DNA from: an uncultured Propionivibrio sp.
Lineage (GTDB): Bacteria > Pseudomonadota > Gammaproteobacteria > Burkholderiales > Rhodocyclaceae
Direction of reading: 5' to 3'
Assembly: GCA_937923255.1 (NCBI GenBank)
Contig: CALAIL010000008.1
Span: 1-18,945 of the forward strand
Length of the DNA stretch: 18,945 bases
Shown here: one piece after another, positions 1 to 7,378 of the stretch
How the letters are laid out: the number at the start of each line of letters is the position of its first letter
How positions within the stretch are numbered: the first letter of the stretch is position 1
Translations under genes and position numbers: made by a program
The notes under the pieces: generated by a model
Seen by the model: the letters and a program-made list of their open reading frames with translations, nothing else
Databases searched by the model: none
What the model was told of the DNA's origin: nothing

Positions 1-31
1 AAGTCGAGCCGCTATAGATTGTCTGGCTTTT

Positions 32-78
32 AAAAAGGGCTGCCCGCAACCCCGTATGAATAGGGAGTTTGCGGGCAG
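32..78 (-). terminator. Possible intrinsic terminator downstream of the M61 peptidase gene
   Basis: Read on the minus strand, a perfect 10-bp inverted repeat (CTGCCCGCAA/TTGCGGGCAG, 19-nt loop) is followed by CCC and then five T residues (plus-strand A32-A36). It lies about 140 nt past the stop codon of the minus-strand peptidase gene. The CCC between stem and T-run weakens the case, and the hairpin is also one unit of the local repeat array. Confidence 0.4.
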
Positions 79-200
79 GTGCCTCTGGAACCCTTATAAA
101 TAAAGGGCTTCATGGCATGGTCGCTGGAGATGCCCTGTTTACAAGGACTTCAGAGCATCCCCCTTGGAGATGCCCGAAATACGCGGGTTGCAGCGGGGGT
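33..200. repeat. Imperfect 40-bp tandem hairpin repeats (four units visible)
   Basis: Four consecutive segments keep a 40-bp register. TGGAGATGCCC occurs at 125-135 and again at 165-175. GGGCTTCATGGCAT (105-118) aligns with GGACTTCAGAGCAT (145-158), with GGGTTGCAGCGGGG (185-198) and more weakly with 65-78. Each unit can fold: CTGCCCGCAA/TTGCGGGCAG (40-49/69-78), CCCTT/AAGGG inside TGCC/GGCA (80-117), GCTGGAG against CAGAGC (123-156), and CCCG/CGGG inside CCCCC/GGGGG (159-199). Loops and stems differ while the fold is kept, as in RNA-level or repeat-family sequence. A 40-bp period is not a multiple of three, which argues against coding. The array may extend left of the window. Confidence 0.6.
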
Positions 201-216
201 GTCTGGCTGATGAGGT

Positions 217-2055
217 TTAGAGCGGCCAGCCGCGTTGGCGTGGCGCTTTGGCCGTGGAGCGCGTCAGTTTTGCCGTATCGGCGGCCGGTGGGGCGAGGCG
301 CACGGAAAACGTCATCAGTTCATCGCGGCGGAAGGCATGGACCTGGATCGTGTCGCCAGGCCGGCGGCGGAGCAGGCAGGCATCGAGCGTTTCCGGCGTG
401 ACGCGCAGTCCGTCGATGGCGACCAGTACGTCGCCTGCGGCCAGACCGGCCTGTTGCGCCGCGCCGCCGTCGAATACGGTCGCTAGCCGGAGTTCGTTGC
501 CTTCGCGCGCCGTCTTGACGCCGAGCGTGGGCGTGCGGGAAGCCTGCCAGTCAAGGCGGATGCCGAAGTGGGCAAGCAGTGTTTTGAGCGGCAGTTCGCG
601 TGTGCCATAGACGTAGTCGGCAAAGAAGCGTTGCAGCCGCAGGCCGGCGCACGCTTCGGCGATTTTTTGAAATCCGTCTTCCGCCAGGCCAATGCCGGTC
701 TGGCCGTGATGCCGCCAGAGCGCGCGCATCACATCGTCGAGGGAAATGCGGCCCTGCGTGTCGCGCCGCAAGGTCAGGTCGAGCGTCAACGCGACGAGCG
801 CGCCTTTGGCGTAATAGCTGACGACGGCGTTCGGCGTATTTTCGTCCGGCCGGTAGAACTTGCTCCAGGCGTCGAAGCTCGATTCCGCGACGGACTGACG
901 CAGACGGCCGGGCGTTTTTTGAACATTGCCGAGCGTCTGGGCGAGCAGCGCCAGGTAGTCGTCGATGCCGATGACGCCGCTGCGCAGCAGGGCGAGGTCG
1001 TCGTAGTAGGAGGTGATGCCTTCAAAAGCCCAGAGCTGCGTCGTGTAGTTTTCGCGGTCGAGATCGTAGGGAACGAAGGCGGCGGGCTTGATGCGTTTGA
1101 CGTTCCAGGCGTGGAAATACTCGTGACTGCACAGACCGAGGAAGGTGCGGTAGTGCTCGTTCATGCCTTGCATGCCAGGCCAGGGCAGATCGCGGCGTGC
1201 GCAGAGCAGCGCGCTCGAGGCGCGATGTTCGAGGCCGCCGTAACCTTCGCCGACGGCGGTGACAAGAAAAATGTAGCGCTTCATCGGCGCGGGTTCGCCA
1301 AACAGGCGGATTTGCCACTCGCAGATTTTCTTGAGGTCGGCGGTCAGCCGGCCGAGGTCGGCGTCATGCCGGCCGGTCAGCGCGATTTCATGGGGAATGC
1401 CGCAGGCGCTGAAGCTCGCCAGCGTGAAGCGCCCCATTTCCACCGGATGATCGATCAGTTCGTCGTAATCGGCGGCGCGGTACAGCCCGAAGCCGTGCCG
1501 CCTGGCGGCGCCGGCTTCGCCGCGCGCCGGTTCGAGCGCGGTCGCGATCCGCCAGTCGGCGAATGCCGGGTCGGCCGGCGCCTGGAGATGGACGCGGCAA
1601 GGCGCGCTTTCCTGGCCGATGACGCGCAGGAAAACGCTGGCGCCGTTGAAGAATCCGTGCGTTTCGTCCAAATGTGCGCCGCGTACCGACAGATCCCAGG
1701 CATGAATTTCGCAAATGACGCTGAGCGCCTGCCCTGCGCGCAGCGGCGCGGCCTGCCAAGTGTGTTTGTCAAGTTTGCTGAGGCGTACCGGCCTGCCGCC
1801 CGATTCGGCGCGGATGGCGACGATGTGGCGGGCGAAATCCCGGATCAGATAGCTGCCGGGAATCCACGCCGGCAGGGCGAAACGCTGTCCGGCCGGGTCG
1901 GGGCATTCGACGCGGCAAATGGCTTCATAACGGTGCGCGCGTGGATCGAGCGGGCGGATGGCGTAGCAGATAGGCGGTCGGCGTGGCGCGGAAGTGTGTG
2001 CGGCGCGTGGGGCGGGAGAGGGAGAGGAAGAGGGCAAAGCGGGCATATCAGACAT
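217..2055 (-). CDS. M61 family metallopeptidase (glycyl aminopeptidase-like) with C-terminal PDZ domain
   Basis: Encodes 612 residues. Seen: a zinc-protease HEXXH motif (HEYFH, residues 311-315) with a likely third ligand Glu345 in WAFEGITSYYDD, and the conserved GEGYGGLEH segment (269-277) just before the catalytic region. An N-terminal beta-sandwich-like part starts near residue 30, and a PDZ-like domain lies at about 508-588 (GGAAQQAGLAAGDVLVAIDG). This order and length match M61 peptidases. The family includes aminopeptidases favouring Gly/Ala, but the substrate here is unknown. No clear signal peptide is visible; residues 5-28 are Ser/Pro/Ala-rich. The start is uncertain: neither Met1 (2055) nor Met4 (2046) has a good ribosome binding site. 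The stop is TAA. The gene is divergent from the DUF2889 gene across 237 bp. Confidence 0.93.
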   Translation of the reverse strand: MSDMPALPSSSPSPAPRAAHTSAPRRPPICYAIRPLDPRAHRYEAICRVECPDPAGQRFALPAWIPGSYLIRDFARHIVAIRAESGGRPVRLSKLDKHTWQAAPLRAGQALSVICEIHAWDLSVRGAHLDETHGFFNGASVFLRVIGQESAPCRVHLQAPADPAFADWRIATALEPARGEAGAARRHGFGLYRAADYDELIDHPVEMGRFTLASFSACGIPHEIALTGRHDADLGRLTADLKKICEWQIRLFGEPAPMKRYIFLVTAVGEGYGGLEHRASSALLCARRDLPWPGMQGMNEHYRTFLGLCSHEYFHAWNVKRIKPAAFVPYDLDRENYTTQLWAFEGITSYYDDLALLRSGVIGIDDYLALLAQTLGNVQKTPGRLRQSVAESSFDAWSKFYRPDENTPNAVVSYYAKGALVALTLDLTLRRDTQGRISLDDVMRALWRHHGQTGIGLAEDGFQKIAEACAGLRLQRFFADYVYGTRELPLKTLLAHFGIRLDWQASRTPTLGVKTAREGNELRLATVFDGGAAQQAGLAAGDVLVAIDGLRVTPETLDACLLRRRPGDTIQVHAFRRDELMTFSVRLAPPAADTAKLTRSTAKAPRQRGWPL

Positions 2056-2292
2056 GGGCGCTGGAGGTTTTGAAGGGGCGGATCGGCGGCGCCCTGCCGG
2101 TTGCACGGGCGTGCCGGATGAAGCAGTGTGTTGCGGCCGGGGGGGCGGGTTGTGCAGAGCCGCGCCATGAGCGCTGGGTATATCATTCGCCCTCTGGTTC
2201 GCGCGGATTTTACGCTTTCCGCGCCAGTTTTGATTTTTGCGGCAGCCCGATGATGCGTCCGGGCGCGCCGGACTGTTTGAAAGGTTGTGTTC

Positions 2293-2907
2293 ATGCCGTT
2301 GCCTTTGCCTGTAGCGGAACGCAGGCGCGTGCACAAGCGCGCAATTACTCTGGAAGGCTTTCGCCGTAGCGATGGCTTGTGGGATATCGAAGGTCATTTG
2401 CAAGATACCAAGGATGCGCCTTTCGACATTCATGGCGATATGCGCCTGCCCGGCGATGCGGTGCACGACATCAGCGTGCGCCTGACCATCGATCACCGGA
2501 TGAATGTGCTGGATGTGGCCGTCAGCTTCGATGCGACGGCTTTTCCGGGGACATGCGAAACCGTGGGGCCGGATTACCGGCAGGTGGTGGGACTCAATCT
2601 GTTCAAAGGCTTTGTCAAGACGGTCAAGACGCTGTTTCGTGACACGCAAGGTTGTACGCACGTTTCCGAACTGCTGATGTCGATGCCGACGGCAGCGTTC
2701 CAGGCATTTGCCGGACAGGTTCGCTATGAGGACCGCGTCGATGCCCGCCAGGTGCCCTACCATCTTGATCGTTGCCATGCGCTGAGTCTGGAATCCGAAG
2801 TGGTTCGGCGGGCGTATCCGCGCTGGTATCGGGGGGGAAAGCCGGTTTCCGGCGACGCTTTGCCGGGCACGCCGACTTCGCCTGAAGGGCGCCGGGACGC
2901 GGGCTGA
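2293..2907 (+). CDS. DUF2889 domain-containing protein
   Basis: Encodes 204 residues. The opening segment RRRVHKRAITLEGFRRSDGLWDIEGHLQDTK is cut here to its key parts: VHKR, GF-R-DGLWDIEGHL and DTK, followed by F-I-GD-R-PGD and HDI-VRLTID. These are typical of the DUF2889 family, whose molecular role is not established. A second conserved part (CETVGPDYRQVVGLNL then GCTHVSELL) fits the same family. The ATG at 2293 is chosen because AAAGG lies about 8 nt upstream; a GTG at 2287 would be too close. The last 25 residues are Gly/Pro/Arg-rich and probably disordered. No signal peptide or membrane segment is seen. It is divergent from the M61 peptidase gene, and no functional link can be drawn from sequence. 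Confidence 0.85.
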   Translation: MPLPLPVAERRRVHKRAITLEGFRRSDGLWDIEGHLQDTKDAPFDIHGDMRLPGDAVHDISVRLTIDHRMNVLDVAVSFDATAFPGTCETVGPDYRQVVGLNLFKGFVKTVKTLFRDTQGCTHVSELLMSMPTAAFQAFAGQVRYEDRVDARQVPYHLDRCHALSLESEVVRRAYPRWYRGGKPVSGDALPGTPTSPEGRRDAG

Positions 2908-3236
2908 CGGGCATGACTGATGCGTCGCATGCCGCTGCATGAGGCAGTGCCTGCGCCGGTGGTGCGATGCATGGCCGCTGGCGGGCGATGAACGGCGGTT
3001 TGCGGGCGGAACCGTCGGGCGGTGAATTTTGTCTTTTCAGGCGTTCGCGTTCTATGCGTCGTGACTGATAAAATCGGTCTTAAACCGCGTGTATGCGAGG
3101 AATCCAGAGGTGTACACTCACTCAGTATTTCCAACGCAGAAAAGAGAGAGGCGGTAAACAGATGGCACAGCGAAGCAATCGGGGCAAGCGGAAGCAGTAA
3201 AGGATAAGCGGGGATGGCAAGAACATTATCGGAGAA
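2908..3236. other. Intergenic region upstream of the PP2C gene
   Basis: No recognisable gene in 329 bp. Two tiny ORFs lie near its right end: a 12-residue basic peptide (3162-3200, preceded by GAGAGG) and a 15-residue ORF (3214-3261) that overlaps the phosphatase start. TAAAAT near 3069 and TACACT near 3114 resemble -10 boxes but lack good -35 partners, so no promoter is called. Transcription of the downstream signalling genes probably begins somewhere here. Confidence 0.4.
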
Positions 3237-4097
3237 ATGCAAGTGGCGTCCAATCCGTTGAGCGGAGCGCTCGAAATCGTCGTCCGTTCGGATCCGGGCA
3301 TGATGCGCCGGTACAACGAGGATGCCGTATTCGCCAATCCTGCGCTGGGTCTGGTTATCCTGGCCGACGGGATGGGCGGCTATAACGCTGGCGAAGTCGC
3401 CAGTAGCATGGCGATTACGGGGATTTCCGCCGCGCTCGAACAGGATTTTTTTCTGCACTCGCCGTATGCGATCGGCGGCGCCCCCGGCGATCTGCATGTC
3501 CAGCGCTGCTTGTCCCGGCGCATCGCCGCGGCCAATACGGCGATTTATCAGACGTCGATGACCCAGCCGGAATGCGCGGGAATGGGCACGACGCTGGTGA
3601 TGGCGATGTTTCACGATAATGCCGTGATTGCCGCGCATCTGGGCGATTCGCGCCTGTATTGCCTGCGCGGCGATGAGTTCCGCCAATTGACCCATGATCA
3701 TTCGTTTGTGCAGGATCAGGTTGACCGTGGCCTGATGACGGCGGCGGATGCGCGCCTTTCGCGCAATCGCGGTCTGCTGACGCGGGCGCTGGGCGTTGAT
3801 GCGATCGCCGCGCCTGATTTGCGCCGCCATCCCGCGCGTCCGGGCGATATTTATCTGTTGTGCTCGGATGGCCTCAACGATATGCTGATGGACAGAGAGA
3901 TCGGCAAGGCGCTGCGCGCGCAGTCGGACAATCTCGAACTGGCCGCCGCGCAGTTGATTCAGATGGCCAACGACATGGGTGGACGTGATAATGTTTCTGT
4001 GATTTTAATCAAGGTGTTGCGTGAGTTTCCCGTACAGCACACAGCGCTGTTCCGGCAGCGTCGAACCGGCGAGCACAGCCGCACGCTTTTTGAATGA
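3237..4097 (+). CDS. PP2C-family serine/threonine protein phosphatase (Stp1/PppA-like)
   Basis: Encodes 286 residues, a typical size for bacterial PP2C enzymes, which dephosphorylate phospho-Ser/Thr proteins with two Mn/Mg ions. Metal-ligand motifs are all present: RRYNEDA (24-30), LADGMGG (42-48, Asp44), GMGTT (116-120) followed by AHLGDSRLY (133-141), LCSDGLNDM (208-216, Asp211) and GGRDNVSV (248-255, Asp251). No membrane segment is seen, so it is probably cytoplasmic. ATG 3237 sits very close to GGAG (3231-3234); an in-frame GTG at 3243 has a more normal 8-nt spacing and could be the true start. The FHA gene begins 12 nt downstream, so the two are probably co-transcribed. No Ser/Thr kinase gene is in the window. 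Confidence 0.93.
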   Translation: MQVASNPLSGALEIVVRSDPGMMRRYNEDAVFANPALGLVILADGMGGYNAGEVASSMAITGISAALEQDFFLHSPYAIGGAPGDLHVQRCLSRRIAAANTAIYQTSMTQPECAGMGTTLVMAMFHDNAVIAAHLGDSRLYCLRGDEFRQLTHDHSFVQDQVDRGLMTAADARLSRNRGLLTRALGVDAIAAPDLRRHPARPGDIYLLCSDGLNDMLMDREIGKALRAQSDNLELAAAQLIQMANDMGGRDNVSVILIKVLREFPVQHTALFRQRRTGEHSRTLFE

Positions 4098-4109
4098 GGA
4101 ATGGGCAAA

Positions 4110-4802
4110 ATGGCGAAGCTGATATTGAGCATGGACGGTCTGGTTCTTAAGGAGATCGTTCTTAACAAGGAGCGGATGACCATCGGGCGACGCGCCAGCA
4201 ATGACGTGCAGATCGACAATCTGGCGATCAGCGGCGAACACGCGGCGGTGGTGACGATTCTCGAAGACTCTTTTCTTGAAGATCTCAACAGCACCAATGG
4301 CACGCTGGTGAATGGGCAGCCGATCCGGAAGCATTTCCTCAAGGATGGCGACCTTATCGAAATGGGCAAGTACAAGCTCAAGTATGTGGTTGAACGGCCC
4401 TCCGCGATTGAAACAGAGGAATATGGAAAAACGGTGTTTCAGCCGGAGGGGGAAGCGGCCGCAGCCACAACCGCGCCGCCTGCGGCTGAGCCGGTGGTTT
4501 CTGCGACGTCGGTCATGGCCACGCAGCCCATGACCTTGCCGGCGGCCGCGCTTCAGATACTCAACGGCGCCAATGCCGGGCGCGAGCTGGCGCTGACCAA
4601 AACGCTGACGACGCTCGGCCGGCCGGGGGTGCAGGTGGCCGCCATTACGCGGCGTCCGCACGGTTATTTCATTGCGCACGTCGAAGGGGCGCAATTTCCG
4701 ATGGTCAATGGTCAGGCGCTTGATGCGCAGGCGCGGGCGCTCCGCGATCACGACATCATCGAGCTGGCAGGCACCAAGATGGAGTTCTTCCTCAAAGAAT
4801 AG
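4110..4802 (+). CDS. FHA-domain protein (two FHA domains)
   Basis: Encodes 230 residues. The N-terminal FHA domain (about 20-95) has the phosphothreonine-binding signature: IGRRASND (25-32), SGEHA (41-45) and NSTNGTLVNG (60-69). A linker rich in Ala/Pro/Thr (about 100-145) contains KTVFQPE (107-113). A second, diverged FHA-like domain (about 147-228) has TLGRPGVQV (168-176) and VNGQAL (199-204) but has lost the SxxH part. FHA domains bind phosphothreonine peptides, so this is a likely adaptor or readout of Ser/Thr phosphorylation. ATG 4110 is preferred over ATG 4101 because GAGGA (4096-4100) is 9 nt from the former and abuts the latter. It follows the PP2C gene directly, suggesting a shared pathway. 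Partners are unknown. Confidence 0.9.
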   Translation: MAKLILSMDGLVLKEIVLNKERMTIGRRASNDVQIDNLAISGEHAAVVTILEDSFLEDLNSTNGTLVNGQPIRKHFLKDGDLIEMGKYKLKYVVERPSAIETEEYGKTVFQPEGEAAAATTAPPAAEPVVSATSVMATQPMTLPAAALQILNGANAGRELALTKTLTTLGRPGVQVAAITRRPHGYFIAHVEGAQFPMVNGQALDAQARALRDHDIIELAGTKMEFFLKE

Positions 4803-4903
4803 GGGAAAGCGCGTCTGTTGCAGGCGAAGGCGGGCAGCAGCGGATCAATGCAAGTCTTCGGGCAGGCACCGGGAGCACCGGCGATGTCAACAATGGAGTC
4901 AGG

Positions 4904-5686
4904 ATGAGGGTCGAGGTTCTCGGATGTAGCGGCGGTATCGGACGGATAGGCGGCCAGGTGCTGCAAACGACTTCGCTGCGTGTCGATCACGACATCCTGA
5001 TTGATGCGGGCACCGGTGTTGCCGGCCTGACGCTGGCTGAAATGGCGGCGATCGACCATGTGTTCATTACCCATTCGCACGTGGATCACATTGCGGCGCT
5101 GCCGTTGATGATCGACTCGGTTGCCGAAATGCGCCAGGCGCCGATGACGATTTATGCCGAAGCGGCCACATTGGAAATTCTCCGCGAACATGTTTTTAAT
5201 TGGGCGATCTGGCCGGACTTTAGCGAAATTACGGTGTGCAAGTCCATGGCGATCCGGTTTCAGCCCGTGGCTGTCGGAGCGCCGCTTTATCTGGGGGGCC
5301 GGACGATTACCCCGCTGCCGGCCGTACATGCTGTGCCGGCGGTGGGTTACTGCCTTGATTCCGGCGCGGGCAGCCTAGCTTTTACTGGCGATACAACGGC
5401 CAATGACGCGCTCTGGCCGATGCTGGAGCGTGTCGACAACCTCCGCCATTTGATCATTGAAACGGCCTTTCCCGACAGCGAGCAGGCGCTGGCGCTGCGC
5501 TCAAAGCATCTGTATCCGAGCCTGCTGGCCAGGGAACTGGCGCGCTTTGCCGGGCCGGCCGATTTAGCCGTTCATATCTCGCACATCAAACCGGGTCAGG
5601 CTGAACGGATCATGCGCGAAATCGCCGGGCATGGGACCCGGTTTTCACCGCAGATGTTGCAGGATGGACAGATTTTCGAGTTATGA
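4904..5686 (+). CDS. Metallo-beta-lactamase-fold hydrolase, class II cyclic-nucleotide phosphodiesterase-like
   Basis: Encodes 260 residues. The MBL zinc motif is THSHVDH (56-62), followed by IAALPLMIDS, which resembles the HxHLDHxxGL signature of class II 3',5'-cyclic-nucleotide phosphodiesterases. Further metal-site elements are AFTGDTTAND near 164-172 and HISHIKPGQ near 229-237. The opening segment MRVEVLGCSGG is also typical of this group. If correct, it would hydrolyse cAMP or cGMP in the cytoplasm. A different small-molecule phosphodiesterase or RNase Z-like activity cannot be excluded. GGAG (4895-4898) lies 5 nt before ATG 4904. The 101-nt gap after the FHA gene has no obvious terminator, so co-transcription is plausible. 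Confidence 0.85.
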   Translation: MRVEVLGCSGGIGRIGGQVLQTTSLRVDHDILIDAGTGVAGLTLAEMAAIDHVFITHSHVDHIAALPLMIDSVAEMRQAPMTIYAEAATLEILREHVFNWAIWPDFSEITVCKSMAIRFQPVAVGAPLYLGGRTITPLPAVHAVPAVGYCLDSGAGSLAFTGDTTANDALWPMLERVDNLRHLIIETAFPDSEQALALRSKHLYPSLLARELARFAGPADLAVHISHIKPGQAERIMREIAGHGTRFSPQMLQDGQIFEL

Positions 5687-5748
5687 ACCCGACCAGGGCG
5701 TTTCATGAATGCTCGTGAACACCCCATGCCGAGAGATGAGTCATTTTT

Positions 5749-6450
5749 ATGAATACCACGATGCCGATTCTTGCCGCCAGCATTCTTTCTGCCGACTTTA
5801 CCCGTTTGGGGGCGGAAGTCACCGACGTGATCGCGGCCGGCGCCGACTGGATTCACTTCGATGTCATGGACAATCACTATGTGCCGAACATGACCGTCGG
5901 TCCGCTGGTCTGCGCGGCTATCCGCCCGCTGACCGGGGCGGTTATCGACGTGCATCTGATGGCTCGCCCGGTTGATCGCCTCATTGCCGATTTTGCCAAA
6001 GCCGGCGCCAACCTTATTTCCTTTCATCCTGAGGCTTCGGAGCATGTTGACCGCAGCCTTGCGCTGATTCGTGAGCATGGCTGCCAGGCCGGTCTGGTCT
6101 TCAATCCGGCAACCCCGTTGAATTATCTCGATTACCTCATGGACAGGATCGATCTTGTCCTGGTCATGGGCGTCAATCCCGGTTTTGGTGGCCAGGCCTT
6201 CATTCCGGCGATGCTCGGCAAGCTGCGCGAGGCGCGCGTTCGAATCAACGACTACGCGCGCACCAGCGGCCGCCGGATTCGGCTGGAGGTCGACGGTGGC
6301 GTCAAGGTTGATAACGTTGCCGAGATTGCGCGGGCGGGCGCTGATACCTTCGTGGCCGGTTCAGCCATTTACGGCGCCCATCGCCCAGACGATGCGCACG
6401 GCTACGATAGCGTTATCGCCGCCTTTCGTCGCGTGCTGGAGGCGGCGTGA
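5749..6450 (+). CDS. rpe: Ribulose-phosphate 3-epimerase
   Basis: Encodes 233 residues, normal for Rpe, which interconverts ribulose-5-phosphate and xylulose-5-phosphate in the pentose phosphate or Calvin pathway. TIM-barrel signature residues are visible: [11 protein letters not shown] (7-17), [12 protein letters not shown] (36-47, with His36 and Asp38), DVHLM (67-71, His69), [11 protein letters not shown] (139-149) and VDGGV (181-185, Asp182 as catalytic acid). ATG 5749 has GAG at 5738-5740, 8 nt upstream; Met5 (5761) is an alternative. A 15-codon ORF (5705-5752) ends in TGA overlapping this start codon. The stop TGA overlaps the GTG start of gph, so the two genes are translationally coupled. 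Confidence 0.97.
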   Translation: MNTTMPILAASILSADFTRLGAEVTDVIAAGADWIHFDVMDNHYVPNMTVGPLVCAAIRPLTGAVIDVHLMARPVDRLIADFAKAGANLISFHPEASEHVDRSLALIREHGCQAGLVFNPATPLNYLDYLMDRIDLVLVMGVNPGFGGQAFIPAMLGKLREARVRINDYARTSGRRIRLEVDGGVKVDNVAEIARAGADTFVAGSAIYGAHRPDDAHGYDSVIAAFRRVLEAA

Positions 6451-7157
6451 CGACCGGAACAGCCCTGCCGCACCTGGAGGCGCGCGCCGTTCTTTTTGAT
6501 CTGGACGGTACGCTGGTCGATACCTTGCCCGATCTGCATGCGGCGGTGTGCGCCACGCTGACCGAAATCGAGCGGCCGATCGTTACGCAGGAAACGACGC
6601 GCGCCTACATCGGCAAAGGCCTCCGGGTGCTGATCCGGCGCTTGCTGGCCGGTTCTCTGGCGGCGACTGACGGTGAGGATACGCCGCAGCATATGCAGGC
6701 ACTGGCGGCGTTTCGCACGCATTATGCGCGCGAGAACGGATGCCATGCGCGCCCATACCCGGGTGTCGTCGACGGTTTGCGCGCGCTTAAGGCGCGTGGC
6801 CTCCCGCTGGGCGTGGTGACCAACAAACCTGACGTTTTTATCGCACCGCTGCTGGAAAAAACCGGACTGTCCCGGTTTTTCGACGTGCTCGTCGGCGGCG
6901 ATACGCTGCCGCGTATCAAACCCGACCCGATGCCCGTCGTCTGGGCGTGCGGGCGTCTTGGCGCATTGCCGAAAGAAACCTTGTTCGTTGGCGATTCGCT
7001 CAATGATGCCCTGGCGGCGCGTGCAGCGGGCTGCCCTGTATTCCTGCTGCCTTATGGCTACAACGAGGATCAGGACGTACAGCACTTGGACTGCGATGCT
7101 ATAATCGCCGCCATTTCCGACATTGAGCCGCATCTGCGCACGGTTGGCCGACCATGA
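6447..7157 (+). CDS. gph: Phosphoglycolate phosphatase (HAD superfamily)
   Basis: Encodes 236 residues. HAD motifs are in order: [10 protein letters not shown] (17-26, nucleophile Asp18 and acid Asp20), GVVTNKP near 126-132, IKPDPMP with the conserved Lys near 154, and [16 protein letters not shown] near 176-191. This pattern and the position after rpe identify Gph, which dephosphorylates 2-phosphoglycolate from DNA repair or oxygenase activity. The start is GTG, overlapping the rpe stop as GTGA. A perfect extended -10 promoter element lies inside its last codons (7097-7105) and probably serves the trp operon. Confidence 0.95.
   Translation: MTTGTALPHLEARAVLFDLDGTLVDTLPDLHAAVCATLTEIERPIVTQETTRAYIGKGLRVLIRRLLAGSLAATDGEDTPQHMQALAAFRTHYARENGCHARPYPGVVDGLRALKARGLPLGVVTNKPDVFIAPLLEKTGLSRFFDVLVGGDTLPRIKPDPMPVVWACGRLGALPKETLFVGDSLNDALAARAAGCPVFLLPYGYNEDQDVQHLDCDAIIAAISDIEPHLRTVGRP
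7097..7105 (+). promoter_or_regulatory. Candidate trp operon promoter (extended -10)
   Basis: TGCTATAAT matches the extended -10 consensus TGnTATAAT exactly. It lies within the 3' end of gph, about 100 nt before the Trp-rich leader ORF. No good -35 box sits 16-18 bp upstream, but extended -10 promoters can work without one. Transcription would start near 7112, giving a leader RNA of about 267 nt before trpE. The match also falls in coding sequence and could be coincidental. Confidence 0.5.
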
Positions 7158-7205
7158 CGGCGCGGTATGGCTCCAGAATCCGGTCATCGAGTTTTTGAAT
7201 ACGCA

Positions 7206-7283
7206 ATGACGCAACTTCTTCACAATCTGCATTGGGCGCCCGCATGTTGGGCGGAGGCGTGGCCCTGGCGACGCTGTCGCTAG
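7206..7283 (+). CDS. trpL: trp leader peptide (Trp-rich, attenuation)
   Basis: A 25-codon ORF begins MTQLLHNLHW and carries four Trp residues (positions 10, 15, 19 and 21; TGG codons at 7233, 7248, 7260 and 7266), then ends RRCR and TAG. It lies between gph and trpE, about 95 nt before the trpE start. Four Trp in 12 residues directly upstream of trpE is the hallmark of ribosome-mediated trp attenuation. An in-frame ATG at 7167 could extend it to 38 residues; neither start has a strong Shine-Dalgarno site. It overlaps a terminator-like hairpin (7265-7288). Trp scarcity would stall ribosomes at these codons and alter folding of the leader RNA. Confidence 0.8.
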   Translation: MTQLLHNLHWAPACWAEAWPWRRCR

Positions 7284-7288
7284 TTTTT
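7265..7288 (+). terminator. trp attenuator hairpin overlapping the leader stop codon
   Basis: CTGGCGAC (7265-7272), loop GCT and GTCGCTAG (7276-7283) form an 8-bp stem with one G:U pair, followed immediately by TTTTT (7284-7288). This is a compact intrinsic terminator. Its 5' arm contains the last Trp codon of the leader peptide and its 3' arm includes the leader stop codon. A ribosome held at Trp19 or Trp21 would cover it. It may alternatively act as the pause hairpin of a larger attenuator. Confidence 0.6.
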
Positions 7289-7290
7289 GT

Positions 7291-7351
7291 CCCGCTTTGC
7301 GCGCGGGCATGAGTTTCAGGATTTGCTGGATTTACCGCGCGTTTTCGTTGT
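7291..7351 (+). promoter_or_regulatory. Alternative helices in the trp leader RNA
   Basis: CGCGCGG (7300-7306) can pair with CCGCGCG (7335-7341), which is followed by the U-rich TTTTCGTTGTT, making a second terminator candidate with a long 28-nt loop. The same 5' arm can instead pair with CCCGC (7291-7295 with 7303-7307), or GCCCGC inside the leader ORF (7238-7243) can pair with GCGGGC (7303-7308). These mutually exclusive helices are what a terminator/antiterminator switch needs, but the folding is judged by eye. Confidence 0.4.
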
Positions 7352-7378
7352 TCTGCAGTTTTGTGAATGGAGTTTGAT

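Noticed and set aside
69..401. 110-codon plus-strand frame over the repeat array
   Set aside because: It runs across the 40-bp repeats and into the antisense of the M61 gene; no ribosome binding site or family.
568..2073. 501-codon open frame on the plus strand opposite the M61 peptidase gene
   Set aside because: It is the antisense shadow of a gene with HEXXH and PDZ motifs; GC-rich codon bias keeps the opposite frame open. Its translation shows no domain.
2139..2145. Seven-G tract in the divergent M61/DUF2889 intergenic region
   Set aside because: It could alter promoter spacing, but no promoter is identified around it and such tracts are common in GC-rich DNA.
2056..2940. Upstream extension of the M61 frame to 907 residues
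   Set aside because: The extra residues run antisense through the DUF2889 gene and show no domain; the conserved M61 part begins near residue 30 of the shorter form.
2757..3830. 357-codon minus-strand frame across the PP2C region
   Set aside because: It overlaps the well-supported PP2C and DUF2889 genes in antisense and has no recognisable features.
4005..4751. 248-codon minus-strand frame opposite the FHA gene
   Set aside because: Antisense shadow; the plus strand has clear FHA signatures and a good ribosome binding site.
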